A stretch of DNA of 64,000 bases from Pseudonocardia sp. N23 (GTDB lineage: Bacteria; Actinomycetota; Actinomycetes; Mycobacteriales; Pseudonocardiaceae): NCBI RefSeq assembly GCF_002583555.1, contig NZ_BEGX01000052.1, positions 1-64,000 of the forward strand, given 5' to 3'. This document shows positions 8,807 through 16,805 of the stretch, piece by piece (the stretch's first letter is position 1; every line of letters begins with the position of its first letter). The notes beneath the pieces are model-generated. The model worked only from the letters and a program-made list of their open reading frames with translations. It made no database searches and was not told the DNA's origin. The translations under genes and the position numbers were made by a program.

Positions 8807-10015
8807 ATGCCGGTCGTCGACAATGGCCGGGTGCACGACGAGACCCTGAGCGTCCACGCCGGCAACGCCGTCGACCCCGGCACCGGCGCGATCCGGCGCC
8901 CCCTGGTGATGGCCAACTCCTACGCGCTGCCCGACGACCCGTCGACGCTCGACTGGTCCGACTTCTCCACGCCGCTCTACACCCGCAACGGTGGTGCCAA
9001 CCAGCGCTGGCTGGAGGACAAGCTCGTCGCGCTGGAGACGGCGGGCCACCCCGGCGACGTCGACGCCGTCGCGCTGGCCAGCGGGGTCGCGGCCATCCAC
9101 GCCGTGCTCTTCACGTTCCTGCGCAGCGGCGACCACGTGGTGTGCTCCGACGTCACCTACGTTGCGACGCACCGGCTGCTCACCGAGCTGCTGCCCGACA
9201 AGTACGGCATCACCGCGACGCTGGTCGACTCCACCGATCCGGAGGCCGTCCGCGCCGCGATCCGGCCGACGACCCGGCTCCTGCACGTCGAGACCCCCGC
9301 CAACCCCACGACCCGGATCACCGACGTCGAGGCCGTCGCCGAGACCGCCCACGCCGCGGGGGCGCTGCTCAGCGTCGACGCCACCTTCGCGACGCCGATC
9401 CTGCAACGACCACTCGCCCTCGGCGCGGACCTCGTCGTCCACTCGCTGACGAAGTACGTCAACGGCCACGGCGACGCCATGGGCGGCGTCGTCATCGGCG
9501 ACCGTGCGCTGACCGACCGCATCCGCGCCGACGCCCAGGTCGACGTCGGTGGGGTGATCAGCCCGTTCCACGCCTGGCTGATCATGCGCGGGGCGGTGAC
9601 GCTGCCGCTGCGGATGCGGCAGCACTGCGCCTCGGCGCAGGTGGTCGCGGAGTGGCTGGCCGCCGACCCACGGGTCGCCTACGTCGCGTACCCGGGCCTG
9701 GCGGCGCACCCGCAGCACGCCCTCGCGGCGCGGACGATGACCGGCTTCGGCGGCATGCTCGCCTTCGCGGTCCGCGGCGACTCCGACACCCAGAACCGGT
9801 TCGTCGCGGCGTTGCGGGTGGTCACCTCGGCGGTCTCGCTGGGCCACGACGAGTCGCTGATCGTGCACGTCGCGGGCGACAGCGAGCGGGCCCGCGCCTG
9901 GCCGGAGGAGTTCCGGCGGTGGGGGCACCTGCGCTTCTCGGTCGGCCTGGAGCACCCCGACGACCTGGTCGCCGACCTCGACCAGGCCCTCACCGAGGTC
10001 ATGGGCCCGCGCTGA
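8807..10015 (+). CDS. Cys/Met-metabolism PLP-dependent enzyme (cystathionine/methionine gamma-lyase type)
   Basis: 402 aa, the usual length for the family. The PLP-binding Lys lies in HSLTKYVNGHGD, the phosphate/active-site region of the partner subunit in PLYTRNGGANQRWLEDKLVALE, and the cofactor Asp in LLSVDATFATP. It should catalyse a gamma-elimination or gamma-replacement on cystathionine, methionine or O-acylhomoserine; the exact reaction cannot be read from sequence. The start at 8807 (MPVVDNGRVHDETL) was chosen because GGAGGAGGAG ends six bases upstream; ATGs at 8762 and 8789 are in frame but lack such a site. It is probably cytosolic and monocistronic. Confidence 0.88.
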   Translation: MPVVDNGRVHDETLSVHAGNAVDPGTGAIRRPLVMANSYALPDDPSTLDWSDFSTPLYTRNGGANQRWLEDKLVALETAGHPGDVDAVALASGVAAIHAVLFTFLRSGDHVVCSDVTYVATHRLLTELLPDKYGITATLVDSTDPEAVRAAIRPTTRLLHVETPANPTTRITDVEAVAETAHAAGALLSVDATFATPILQRPLALGADLVVHSLTKYVNGHGDAMGGVVIGDRALTDRIRADAQVDVGGVISPFHAWLIMRGAVTLPLRMRQHCASAQVVAEWLAADPRVAYVAYPGLAAHPQHALAARTMTGFGGMLAFAVRGDSDTQNRFVAALRVVTSAVSLGHDESLIVHVAGDSERARAWPEEFRRWGHLRFSVGLEHPDDLVADLDQALTEVMGPR

Positions 10016-10059
10016 CCTGCGCGCCTGCCCGCCGGACGCCCATGTCCGTCGGACGTTCG

Positions 10060-10140
10060 CCGAGTTCGACCCCCAGGCTGCTTCCGGCCACGATCGATCG
10101 GGGCCCGATCATGATCGAAACAGTCCCAGGTCGAACTCGG
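10060..10140. repeat. Perfect 12-bp inverted repeat with 57-base spacer
   Basis: CCGAGTTCGACC at 10060-10071 is matched by its exact complement GGTCGAACTCGG at 10129-10140. The spacer holds a further imperfect palindrome rich in GATC around GGGGCCCGATC (10091-10117). It lies between the PLP enzyme and the SDR and could be a terminator for the first or an operator for the second. Confidence 0.55.
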
Positions 10141-10243
10141 TGGGGTCGAGGCCGGGTGGCCGCCGCCGCATTCGATGGCGGCCGTCGGTCCGGCTGTGAC
10201 ATGTTGCGACTCGACGCATCGGTGCGGCGACACGAGGAGAGCG

Positions 10244-11005
10244 ATGACGGTACTCGGACGGTTCTCACTCGAGGGCAGGGTCGCGATCGTGACGGGCGCG
10301 TCGTCGGGGCTCGGGGTCGCATTCGCGAAGGCGCTCGCGGAGGCCGGGGCCGACGTCGTACTCGGGGCGCGGCGCGCCGACCGGCTCGACGACACCCGCA
10401 AGCTGGTGGAGAACCTCGGCCGCCGCGCGGTCGCGGTGGCCACCGACGTCGCGCTCCAGCCGGACTGCCAGAACCTCGTCGACACGGCGATGGCCGAGCT
10501 CGGCCGGGTCGACGTCCTGGTCAACAACGCCGGCATCGGCACCGCGGTCCCCGCGACCCGGGAGACCGTGGAGGAGTTCACCCGGGTCATCGACGTCAAT
10601 CTCAACGGCTGCTACTGGATGGCTCAGGCCTGCGGGCGCGTCATGGAGGCGGGCAGCAGCATCGTCAACATCTCGAGTGTCCTCGGGCTGACGACGGCGA
10701 GCCTGCCCCAGGCCGCGTATGCGGCGAGCAAGGCCGGCCTGATCGGGCTGACCCGCGACCTCGCCCAGCAGTGGGGCGGGCGCAAGGGCATCCGCGTCAA
10801 CGCCCTGGCGCCCGGCTTCTTCACCTCCGAGATGACCGCCCAGTACCGGCCCGGCTACCTGGACTCGATGATGGCGCGGGTGCCCTTGGGCCGCAAGGGA
10901 GATCCGGAGGAGCTGGCCGCCGCGCTGGTGTTCCTCGCGAGCGACGCCGGCGGCTACGTCACCGGCCAGACCCTGGCCGTCGACGGCGGTATGACCGTCA
11001 CCTGA
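10244..11005 (+). CDS. SDR family oxidoreductase
   Basis: 253-aa classical short-chain dehydrogenase with TGASSGLG (cofactor), NNAG, the catalytic Ser in NISSVLG and YAASK (Tyr and Lys), and a C-terminal GQTLAVDGG. It resembles the FabG/glucose-1-dehydrogenase group; the substrate is unknown. The start at 10244 (MTVLGRFSLEGR) has GAGGAGAGCG just upstream. It ends at the strong hairpin 11015-11054, so it is probably a single-gene transcript. Confidence 0.92.
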   Translation: MTVLGRFSLEGRVAIVTGASSGLGVAFAKALAEAGADVVLGARRADRLDDTRKLVENLGRRAVAVATDVALQPDCQNLVDTAMAELGRVDVLVNNAGIGTAVPATRETVEEFTRVIDVNLNGCYWMAQACGRVMEAGSSIVNISSVLGLTTASLPQAAYAASKAGLIGLTRDLAQQWGGRKGIRVNALAPGFFTSEMTAQYRPGYLDSMMARVPLGRKGDPEELAAALVFLASDAGGYVTGQTLAVDGGMTVT

Positions 11006-11014
11006 GCCCCGCAC

Positions 11015-11054
11015 ACGGGAACGCCCCGGGACCGTGGTCCCGGGGCGTTCCCGT
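11015..11054. terminator. Strong bidirectional hairpin between SDR and repeat-protein gene 1
   Basis: Perfect 19-bp arms, beginning ACGGGAACGCCCC, around a 2-base centre. It sits 9 bases after the SDR stop and 12 bases after the stop of the convergent small gene, so it can serve both. Confidence 0.9.
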
Positions 11055-11066
11055 CTGCGGGCCGGC

Positions 11067-11321
11067 TCAGTGGTGGCCGTAGCCGCCGCCCGAGTGGCTG
11101 TAGTCGTCGTTGCAGTGCTTGTAGTCCTGGTCGTGGCAGCTCTTGTCGTCGTAGGACTTGTCGTCCCAGCAGTGGTCGGTCTGCTTGTAATCCCAGCAGT
11201 GGCTGTACTTGTCGTCCCAGTCGTTGTGGGGCTTGTAGTCGTCGTTGCAGTGCTTGTAGTCGTCGTTGTTCCAGGACTTGTCGTCGTGGTGCTTGCTGGT
11301 GGAGCAGTGGGACTTGAACAT
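11067..11321 (-). CDS. MFKS-type Cys/Asp/Lys/Tyr repeat protein 1 (unknown family)
   Basis: 84 aa from the ATG at 11321 (MFKSHCSTSKHHDDKS), with GAAGAGG upstream. It is built of irregular units such as NDDYKHC, NDWDDKYSHC, DHCWDDK and SYDDKSC. It has 6 Cys, about 19 Asp and many Lys, Tyr, Trp and His, and no Ala, Leu, Val, Ile, Arg or Glu at all. There is no signal peptide or membrane segment. Third codon positions are almost all C or G, so this is a genuine reading frame despite its odd composition. A paralogue lies at 23095-23361 with the same MFKS start and design. It stands alone between the hairpin at 11015 and its own upstream region. Metal binding through Cys/His/Asp or a structural role is possible; the function is unknown. 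Confidence 0.8.
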   Translation of the reverse strand: MFKSHCSTSKHHDDKSWNNDDYKHCNDDYKPHNDWDDKYSHCWDYKQTDHCWDDKSYDDKSCHDQDYKHCNDDYSHSGGGYGHH

Positions 11322-11370
11322 GGCGGGCCTCTTCGGTGTGTGGGGGTTGCTGTGGGGGTGTTGCTCTGCT

Positions 11371-11449
11371 GAGGAGAACTCTGCCGCCCACGAGGCCTCG
11401 TTCCCATCGAGCACACCCCCGTTCCCGAGAGGGAGAACCCCACTCCTGC
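11371..11449 (-). promoter_or_regulatory. Upstream elements shared with repeat-protein gene 2
   Basis: On the minus strand, GCAGGAGTGGGG (11438-11449) and GGCAGAGTTC followed by a TCCTC tract (about 11371-11386) are repeated upstream of the paralogue. The second block lies 64 bases before the ATG here and 69 in the paralogue, so position as well as sequence is kept. It is probably a promoter or leader element; the sigma factor is not recognisable. Confidence 0.5.
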
Positions 11450-11450
11450 C

Positions 11451-14258
11451 TCAGCGCGGCACGCCGACGGGTCGCGCCCGATCGGCCAGGAGCTCCAGGA
11501 CGTGGACGTAGTCGTGCCCGGTCGCGCGGCTCATCCCCAGCTCGCAGGTGCGGTTGCAGGACACGTACGCGTCGGCGTCGACCGCCGCGAGCTCCCTGGC
11601 CTGCGGGGCGGTCGCCGCGGCGGTCAGCTCGGGGTGCAGCAGCCCGCGGTCGCCCGCGAACCCGCAGCAGCCCCACGAGTCGGGGACGACGACCTCGGCC
11701 GCCACCGCCGCCGCGAGCCGGGTCAGCGGCTCGACCAGGCCGAGCTGGGTCGCCGAGCACGTCGGGTGCAACACGATGCGCGGCAACGGCTCCGCCACTG
11801 TCAACGTCGGCAGCAGGTGCTCGGCGGCGTAGCCGACGACGTCGACGACCTCGATGCCGCGGTACTCCTCGGGCCCGCCGGCGATCATGATCCTCAGGCC
11901 CTCGGTGCACGACGACGCGTCCGACACCACCGGGAGCCGCCCGCCCCGGGTGGCCGTCCACAGCGCCGGGAGCACCACCGCCGCCATCGCGGCCGCGCCG
12001 TCGAGCAGCCCCTTCGACTTCCACGGGGTGCCGCAGCACAGCTTCGGCAGGTCGGCCGGGGCACCGACGCGGATCCCGGCGCCGCGACAGAGCCGGACGA
12101 ACGCGGCGGCCGCGCCCTCGCCGGTCGGCCCGAACATCGCCCCGGTGCACGACGGGAACAGCACCAGGTCGGGCTCCCCGGCCGTGAGGCCGTCGGGCGT
12201 GCGCCGTCCCCCACCGGGAAGGTCGCGCGACCACAGCGGAACGTCCCCGACCTTGCGCATCGCCGCCGACACCGGACCCGCCGCCGCGGGGACGGCCTTC
12301 GCGACCGACAGCGCCACCCCGAGCGTGCGGGTCGTCGCACCCCAGTGCTTCGCCGCGAACGCCCAGCCGCGCCCCGCCGCCGGCCCGGATCGCTCGGCCC
12401 GCAGCCTGCGGACCAGGTCACCGGTGTTGATCGCGACCGGGCACGCGGTGGCGCACATGCCGTCGACGGCGCAGGTGTCGACGCCGTCGTAGGCGTACTC
12501 GTCCTCCAGCTCCGCGACGAGCCCGGCGTCACCGTCGGCCCGCGCGCGTTCCAGCTCGCGGCGCAGGACGATGCGCTGGCGCGGGGTCGTCGTCAGGTCG
12601 CGGCTCGGGCACACAGGCTCGCAGAACCCGCACTCGACGCAGCGGTCGACCTCGATCTCGACACGCGGCGCCGACTTGAGGTCGCGCAGGTGGGCGGTCG
12701 GGTCGTCGTCCAGGACGACGCCGGGCGAGAGCAGCCCGCGAGGGTCGCACAGCCGCTTGATCTCGCGCATCACCTCGTACAGCTCGTCGCCGTACTGGCG
12801 GCGCACGAACGGCGTCATCATCCGGCCGGTGCCGTGCTCGGCCTTGAGCGTCCCGCCGTGCGCGAGGACGAGATCGACCATGTCGTCGGTGAAACGCCCG
12901 AACCGGTCGCGGCCGGCGCCGGCGCCGAGCTCCTCGGTGAGCATGAAGTGGACGTTGCCGTCCTTGGCGTGGCCGAAGATCACCGCGTGGTCGTAGCCGT
13001 GCTTGCCGAACAGCGCGATCAGGCCCTCGCACGTGGGCAGCAGGTCGGGGACGGGAACGGCGATGTCCTCGAGGAGCGCGGCCGTGCCGGGCGGCCGGGC
13101 GCCGGCGACCTTCGCGTAGAGGCCCTTGCGCAGCTTCCACAGCCCGGCCTTCGCGGTCGGGTCGCCCGACAGCTCGCCGGAACCGTGCAGCGGCAGCCGG
13201 GCCAGCAACGGGGCCGCGGCGGCGCTGCGTGAGTCGGCCTCGTCGGCGGTGTGGGCGCGGTACTCGACGAGCAGCGCGGCGTGCTGCTCGACGGTGAGCG
13301 CGCGCAGCCGCGGGTCGGCGTCGGCGTCGGACTGCCCGACCCGCAGCGACGTGGCGTCGAGCAGCTCCACCGTCGCCGGCCCGGAGGCGACCAGGTCGGG
13401 CAGGGCCCGGTTCGCGGCCGCGAGGCTGTCGAAGATCAGCAGGCCGGTGCGGGTGTGGGCGAGGACGGGCACGGTCCGCATCGTGATCGACGCGATGAAC
13501 GCGAGGGTCCCCTCCGAGCCGACGACGAGGTGGGTGAGCACATCGACCGGGCGGTCGTGGTCGAGGAACGAGTTCAGGCCGTAGCCCATGGTGTTCTTGA
13601 GCGAGAACAACGTCTCGATCGTCGTGCGGGCGGCCGCGTCGCCGCGGAGCCGGTCGCGCAACCGGGAGAGCCCGGCCCACAGCTCGGGCTCGCGGGCCCG
13701 CAGCTCGTCGTCGGAACCGGGCAGGCCCGTGTCCAGCGTCGTCCCCGAGGGCAGGACCAGCTCGAGCGAGTCGATCAGGGCGTAGGAGTTCGCGACGGTC
13801 CCGCACGCCATCCCGGACGAGTTGTTCGCGACGACCCCGCCCAGTGTGCAGGCCACCTCGCTGGCCGGGTCGGGCCCCAGCATCCGGCCGTACCGGGCGA
13901 GGCGGGTGTTGACCGAGCGGACCGTGGCGCCGGGCCCGACCCGCACCCGGGCGCCGTCGTCGAGGATCTCGATGTCGCGGAAGTGCCGCCGGGTGTCGAC
14001 GAGGATGCCGTCGGTGACCGCCTGTCCCGAGAGGCTGGTGCCCCCGGAGCGGAAGGTCAGCGCGACACCGGTGGCGGCCGCCGTCGTGAACAGGCGGGCG
14101 ACGTCGCCCGCCGACGCCGCCGTGACCACAGCCTTCGGGGTGCGGGCGAAGTGCGAGGCGTCGTGGGCCATGCCCAGCCGGTCGATCGCCCGGGCCCGCA
14201 CCGCGTCCGGCCCGACCGCCGCGCTCAGGGCATCGGCCAGGGCCGACTCGGTGTTCAC
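11451..14258 (-). CDS. FAD-linked oxidase / Fe-S fusion, D-lactate dehydrogenase type
   Basis: 935 aa. The N-terminal PCMH-type FAD domain (about residues 25-230, FRSGGTSLSGQAVTDG and GGVVANNSSGMACG) is followed by the FAD-oxidase C-terminal domain (about 250-510, including FGHAKDGNVHF and LKAEHGTGRMM). Next comes a two-cluster ferredoxin part with CVECGFCEPVCPS and CAVDGMCATACP. Last are two CCG-type repeats (SCTGAMFG/LCCGTPW and HPTCSATQLG/WGCCGFAGD). This is the GlcD-GlpC-like fusion that oxidises D-lactate or a similar 2-hydroxyacid and passes electrons to quinone. The start is the GTG at 14258 with GGGAGA upstream. It is followed after 129 bases by the repeat-protein gene. Confidence 0.9.
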   Translation of the reverse strand: MNTESALADALSAAVGPDAVRARAIDRLGMAHDASHFARTPKAVVTAASAGDVARLFTTAAATGVALTFRSGGTSLSGQAVTDGILVDTRRHFRDIEILDDGARVRVGPGATVRSVNTRLARYGRMLGPDPASEVACTLGGVVANNSSGMACGTVANSYALIDSLELVLPSGTTLDTGLPGSDDELRAREPELWAGLSRLRDRLRGDAAARTTIETLFSLKNTMGYGLNSFLDHDRPVDVLTHLVVGSEGTLAFIASITMRTVPVLAHTRTGLLIFDSLAAANRALPDLVASGPATVELLDATSLRVGQSDADADPRLRALTVEQHAALLVEYRAHTADEADSRSAAAAPLLARLPLHGSGELSGDPTAKAGLWKLRKGLYAKVAGARPPGTAALLEDIAVPVPDLLPTCEGLIALFGKHGYDHAVIFGHAKDGNVHFMLTEELGAGAGRDRFGRFTDDMVDLVLAHGGTLKAEHGTGRMMTPFVRRQYGDELYEVMREIKRLCDPRGLLSPGVVLDDDPTAHLRDLKSAPRVEIEVDRCVECGFCEPVCPSRDLTTTPRQRIVLRRELERARADGDAGLVAELEDEYAYDGVDTCAVDGMCATACPVAINTGDLVRRLRAERSGPAAGRGWAFAAKHWGATTRTLGVALSVAKAVPAAAGPVSAAMRKVGDVPLWSRDLPGGGRRTPDGLTAGEPDLVLFPSCTGAMFGPTGEGAAAAFVRLCRGAGIRVGAPADLPKLCCGTPWKSKGLLDGAAAMAAVVLPALWTATRGGRLPVVSDASSCTEGLRIMIAGGPEEYRGIEVVDVVGYAAEHLLPTLTVAEPLPRIVLHPTCSATQLGLVEPLTRLAAAVAAEVVVPDSWGCCGFAGDRGLLHPELTAAATAPQARELAAVDADAYVSCNRTCELGMSRATGHDYVHVLELLADRARPVGVPR

Positions 14259-14353
14259 ATGGTCTCCCGTGGTGGGTGGGGGCGACCTCCCGTGCCGCGG
14301 GCGGCGATGCCGCTCCGGACTGTGGCATACCCGATCCCGCCGCCGTCGTGCCA

Positions 14354-14376
14354 CCTCGTCTCAGCCTGAGACGGGG
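14354..14376. terminator. Short hairpin upstream of the FAD/Fe-S enzyme gene
   Basis: CGTCTCA-GCC-TGAGACG with extra closing C-G pairs, in the 163-base gap between the diiron enzyme gene end and the FAD/Fe-S gene start. It may end the upstream transcript or be an operator for the downstream gene. Confidence 0.4.
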
Positions 14377-14421
14377 CGGCGACCACCGCAGCACCACCCG
14401 GAGGTCCGGCCCGCGCCTTCC

Positions 14422-15453
14422 TCAGCCGGCGGGCAGCGGCCTGAGCAGACTGGACTCGCCGCGCTCCCACGATCCGAGCAGGCGGTCCTGCATCCGGTCG
14501 CCGAGCAGCAGGCTCGCCCGGATCCCGAAGACCACGTCGGCGGCCAGGCCCGGTTCGGCGGCCAGCAACGGCGCGAGGACGTCGCGCCGGACGACCTGCT
14601 CGTGGACGGCGTCGGCCTCGACGTGCTCGTCGTAGAACCGGATCGCCGCGGGGCCGCAGCCCAGCCGGCGCATGCCGCGCACGAGACGCTCCGACCCGGG
14701 CGAGGACGTCAGCTCGACCATCGCGAACTGGCCGACCGACGCGCCGCGCAGGCTGCGGTGCAACCCGCACAACGACATCAGGTTGACCTCGGCGAGGGTC
14801 TCCCCCGGCACCCGGTCGACGTGGGCACCGTAGGCGTCCGACAGGCCGAGCTCGGTCATCATCTCCGCGAACAGCAGCGAGTGCATGCGCTCCGGGCGCC
14901 CGGAGCCGTACTCGTCGTGCTCGACGGTCACCAGCCCTGCCTTCGCCGCTCCGCCGATCCGCGGGATCACCCAGGCCTGTGGGTCGGCCTCCTTGAGGTG
15001 GTACACCGACCGGTGCGCGACGTACTCGCGCAGCTGCGCGAGCGTCCCCTCGCGCTGCAGGTGGTGGGACAGCCCGCGCACTCCTGGCCCGACGGGTTCG
15101 ACGAGCAGCGCCTCGACCTCGGCGTCGACATCATCGGAGGGCTCGACGTCGGTGTGCAGGGCGGCGAGGAACGCGCGTTCGAGCGCGCCACGCAGCCGCA
15201 GGAGGTCGGGGTCCCACTCCAGCTCGTCGTCGGCTCCGTCGAAGCCGCGGTAGTGCAGCTCGTAGCAGCAGTGGAGCGCGAGCTGCAGGTCGTCGCCGTA
15301 GGGGTCGGCATGGTCGACATCGACCGCCCGGACCGGTCCGCCGCGCAGGGCGTCGACGACCGCGGCCGAGAGCGGTCCGCGAGGCTCCGGCAGCGGCGGG
15401 CCGGACCGGTCGGTCCGGGTGTCGAGGGTGCGGGTGTCGAGGGCGCGGGTCAC
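14422..15453 (-). CDS. Haem-oxygenase-like diiron enzyme (iron-containing redox family)
   Basis: 343 aa from a GTG start that overlaps the CDGSH stop (GTGA). The haem-oxygenase-like all-helical core has candidate iron ligands in HLKEADPQAW, VTVEHDEYGSG and FYDEHVEADAVHEQV; this Glu/His spacing is that of the HDO (haem-oxygenase-like diiron oxidase) superfamily. Members carry out oxidative cleavage, desaturation or N-oxygenation, often on amino-acid or lipid substrates; the substrate here cannot be predicted. It is the last gene of the operon starting at 16456. The coupling to a CDGSH protein suggests a dedicated electron or iron-sulfur partner (inference). Confidence 0.85.
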   Translation of the reverse strand: MTRALDTRTLDTRTDRSGPPLPEPRGPLSAAVVDALRGGPVRAVDVDHADPYGDDLQLALHCCYELHYRGFDGADDELEWDPDLLRLRGALERAFLAALHTDVEPSDDVDAEVEALLVEPVGPGVRGLSHHLQREGTLAQLREYVAHRSVYHLKEADPQAWVIPRIGGAAKAGLVTVEHDEYGSGRPERMHSLLFAEMMTELGLSDAYGAHVDRVPGETLAEVNLMSLCGLHRSLRGASVGQFAMVELTSSPGSERLVRGMRRLGCGPAAIRFYDEHVEADAVHEQVVRRDVLAPLLAAEPGLAADVVFGIRASLLLGDRMQDRLLGSWERGESSLLRPLPAG

Positions 15454-15653
15454 GCGTCGGTTCCTTCCTGACGCGCCTTGCGCCGGTGGCTGGCGTCGCA
15501 GATCGGGTAGCGCCTGCTGCGCCGGCACAGGCACACGGCGGTGACGGCACGGTCGGAACGCACGCGCGACCCGTCGGGCAGCTCCACCTCGACGGGGCCG
15601 GTGACCAGCGCGGGTCCGTCGTCGGTGACGACGATGCGGGTGGGGTCAGCCAC
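15450..15653 (-). CDS. CDGSH iron-sulfur domain protein
   Basis: 67 aa. The 2Fe-2S motif is CLCRRSRRYPICDASH, which fits the CDGSH pattern C-x-C-x2-S-x3-P-x-C-D-x-S-H with Ala for Gly. No membrane anchor is present, unlike mitoNEET. It is translationally coupled at both ends: it overlaps the methyltransferase gene by 8 bases and the diiron enzyme gene by 4. It is a likely redox or cluster-transfer partner of the diiron enzyme. Confidence 0.92.
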   Translation of the reverse strand: MADPTRIVVTDDGPALVTGPVEVELPDGSRVRSDRAVTAVCLCRRSRRYPICDASHRRKARQEGTDA

Positions 15654-16293
15654 GGCGTGCCTCCACGACGACGAGCTCCTCCAGCCGCTCGCCCGGCGGG
15701 ATCAGGCCGCGGCGTTCGAGCATCCCCGCCCGCGAGCGCATCACCGGCCCGAACGGGATGCAGGCCCGGTCGACGACGTCGGCGACGAGCCCCGCCGTCG
15801 CGAGCCGGTCGATCGTGACCTGCGGATCGCAGACCTCGGAGTGCACGAGCAACAGCACGCCGTCCGGCCGGAGATGGGCGGCGGCGGCGTCGCAGATGCG
15901 GTCGAGGACGGCGCGCCCGTCGGGTCCGCCGTCCCAGCTGCGGGCCACGGTGTGCCGGGGCAGCACCGCGCCCCGCGACGGCACGTAGGGCGGGTTCGCG
16001 ACGATCACGTCGAACCTCTGGTCACGCACCGGTTCGAAGAGGTCTCCGCGGTGCACGCGGACCGAGCTGCGGTGCAGCAGGCCGTTGAACCGGGTCGCCG
16101 CGACGCAGCGCCGCGACAGGTCGACGGCGGTCACGGACGCGGCACCGGCGCGGGCGGCGGTCAACGCGAGCGCGCCCGTCCCGGTGCCGAGGTCGAGGAC
16201 GTGGCGGCCGCCCGCGTGGTGGGCGAGGTGGCCCGCGAGCAGATCGGTGTCGGACTGGGCCCGGTAGACCCCGGGCGGGCAGAAGAGGATCAC
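15646..16293 (-). CDS. HemK2/MTQ2-type methyltransferase
   Basis: 215-aa Rossmann methyltransferase with the SAM motif VLDLGTGTGALAL and the catalytic NPPY (VIVANPPYVPSR), which in this family methylates amide nitrogen (glutamine of release factors in PrmC/Mtq2). It lacks the N-terminal domain of true PrmC. It is embedded in an operon with CDGSH and diiron proteins and preceded by a 43-aa peptide gene, so its target may be something other than a release factor; that is speculation. Confidence 0.9.
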   Translation of the reverse strand: MILFCPPGVYRAQSDTDLLAGHLAHHAGGRHVLDLGTGTGALALTAARAGAASVTAVDLSRRCVAATRFNGLLHRSSVRVHRGDLFEPVRDQRFDVIVANPPYVPSRGAVLPRHTVARSWDGGPDGRAVLDRICDAAAAHLRPDGVLLLVHSEVCDPQVTIDRLATAGLVADVVDRACIPFGPVMRSRAGMLERRGLIPPGERLEELVVVEARRG

Positions 16294-16324
16294 CGGCGCT
16301 GCTCCGCCCGGCGCTCTGGACCGG

Positions 16325-16456
16325 TCAACTCGAGGCCTCCGACGACTCCTCGTCGCCCGCCTCGGGGGCGTCGGCCGGTGCGGTCTCCTCGCCGAAGTGC
16401 GGCTCCTGGTCCGGCTCGCCCTCGCCGAAGTGCGGTTCCTGCTCGGGGGCGGTCAT
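16325..16456 (-). CDS. 43-aa acidic peptide with duplicated QEPHFGE
   Basis: MTAPEQEPHFGE, a short GEPD link, QEPHFGE again, then an acidic Ser/Glu tail. The heptapeptide is encoded by a 21-base direct repeat (16388-16408 and 16421-16441, one mismatch). A GAGGAG site precedes the ATG at the right spacing. It is the first gene of a tight same-strand run (31 bases to the methyltransferase). No family is recognised. It could be a small regulatory peptide or a substrate of the enzymes downstream; neither is proven. Confidence 0.55.
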   Translation of the reverse strand: MTAPEQEPHFGEGEPDQEPHFGEETAPADAPEAGDEESSEASS

Positions 16457-16536
16457 GGCGGCTCCTCGTCCGATGCGTCCCACGCGAAAGCGGTGGGACC
16501 GACGGATAGCCACGACGGGGCCCGTGAAACCCCGGC

Positions 16537-16640
16537 TCAGGGCATCGGCTGGTAGCCGTTGAGGAACGCCGTCGGGGTGCAGCCGAAGCGTCGGCGGAAG
16601 GCGCCGGTGAACGTGTCCGGGTCGGGAACCACCAAGTGGG
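16537..16640 (-). pseudogene. AraC-family regulator C-terminal remnant
   Basis: The minus-strand frame ends PDTFTGAFRRRFGCTPTAFL then NGYQPMP and a stop. This is the second helix-turn-helix of AraC regulators (family pattern FxRxFRRxFGxTPxxY). Nothing of the first HTH or the sensor domain is found upstream, where the frame becomes featureless. It is a broken gene beside the peptide-led operon. Confidence 0.65.
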
Positions 16641-16805
16641 ACATCTCCGGCAACTGGATGACCGGCGGGCAGATCCCCGGCATCCGCATCCCGGCGCCCC
16701 GTTCATGGGCTCGCCCGGTGTGGCTCCGTCGACCTCGCTGCGCGAGACCCGCCTCCGTCGCAAGGCCGAGCTGCTCTTCCGCGGCGGCGCCGTGAACGGC
16801 CCGCC

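Noticed and set aside
11034-11372. Val-rich frame on the plus strand opposite repeat-protein gene 1
   Set aside because: It is the antisense of the Asp/Lys/Tyr codons, which gives Val/Leu by necessity; no start signal or family.
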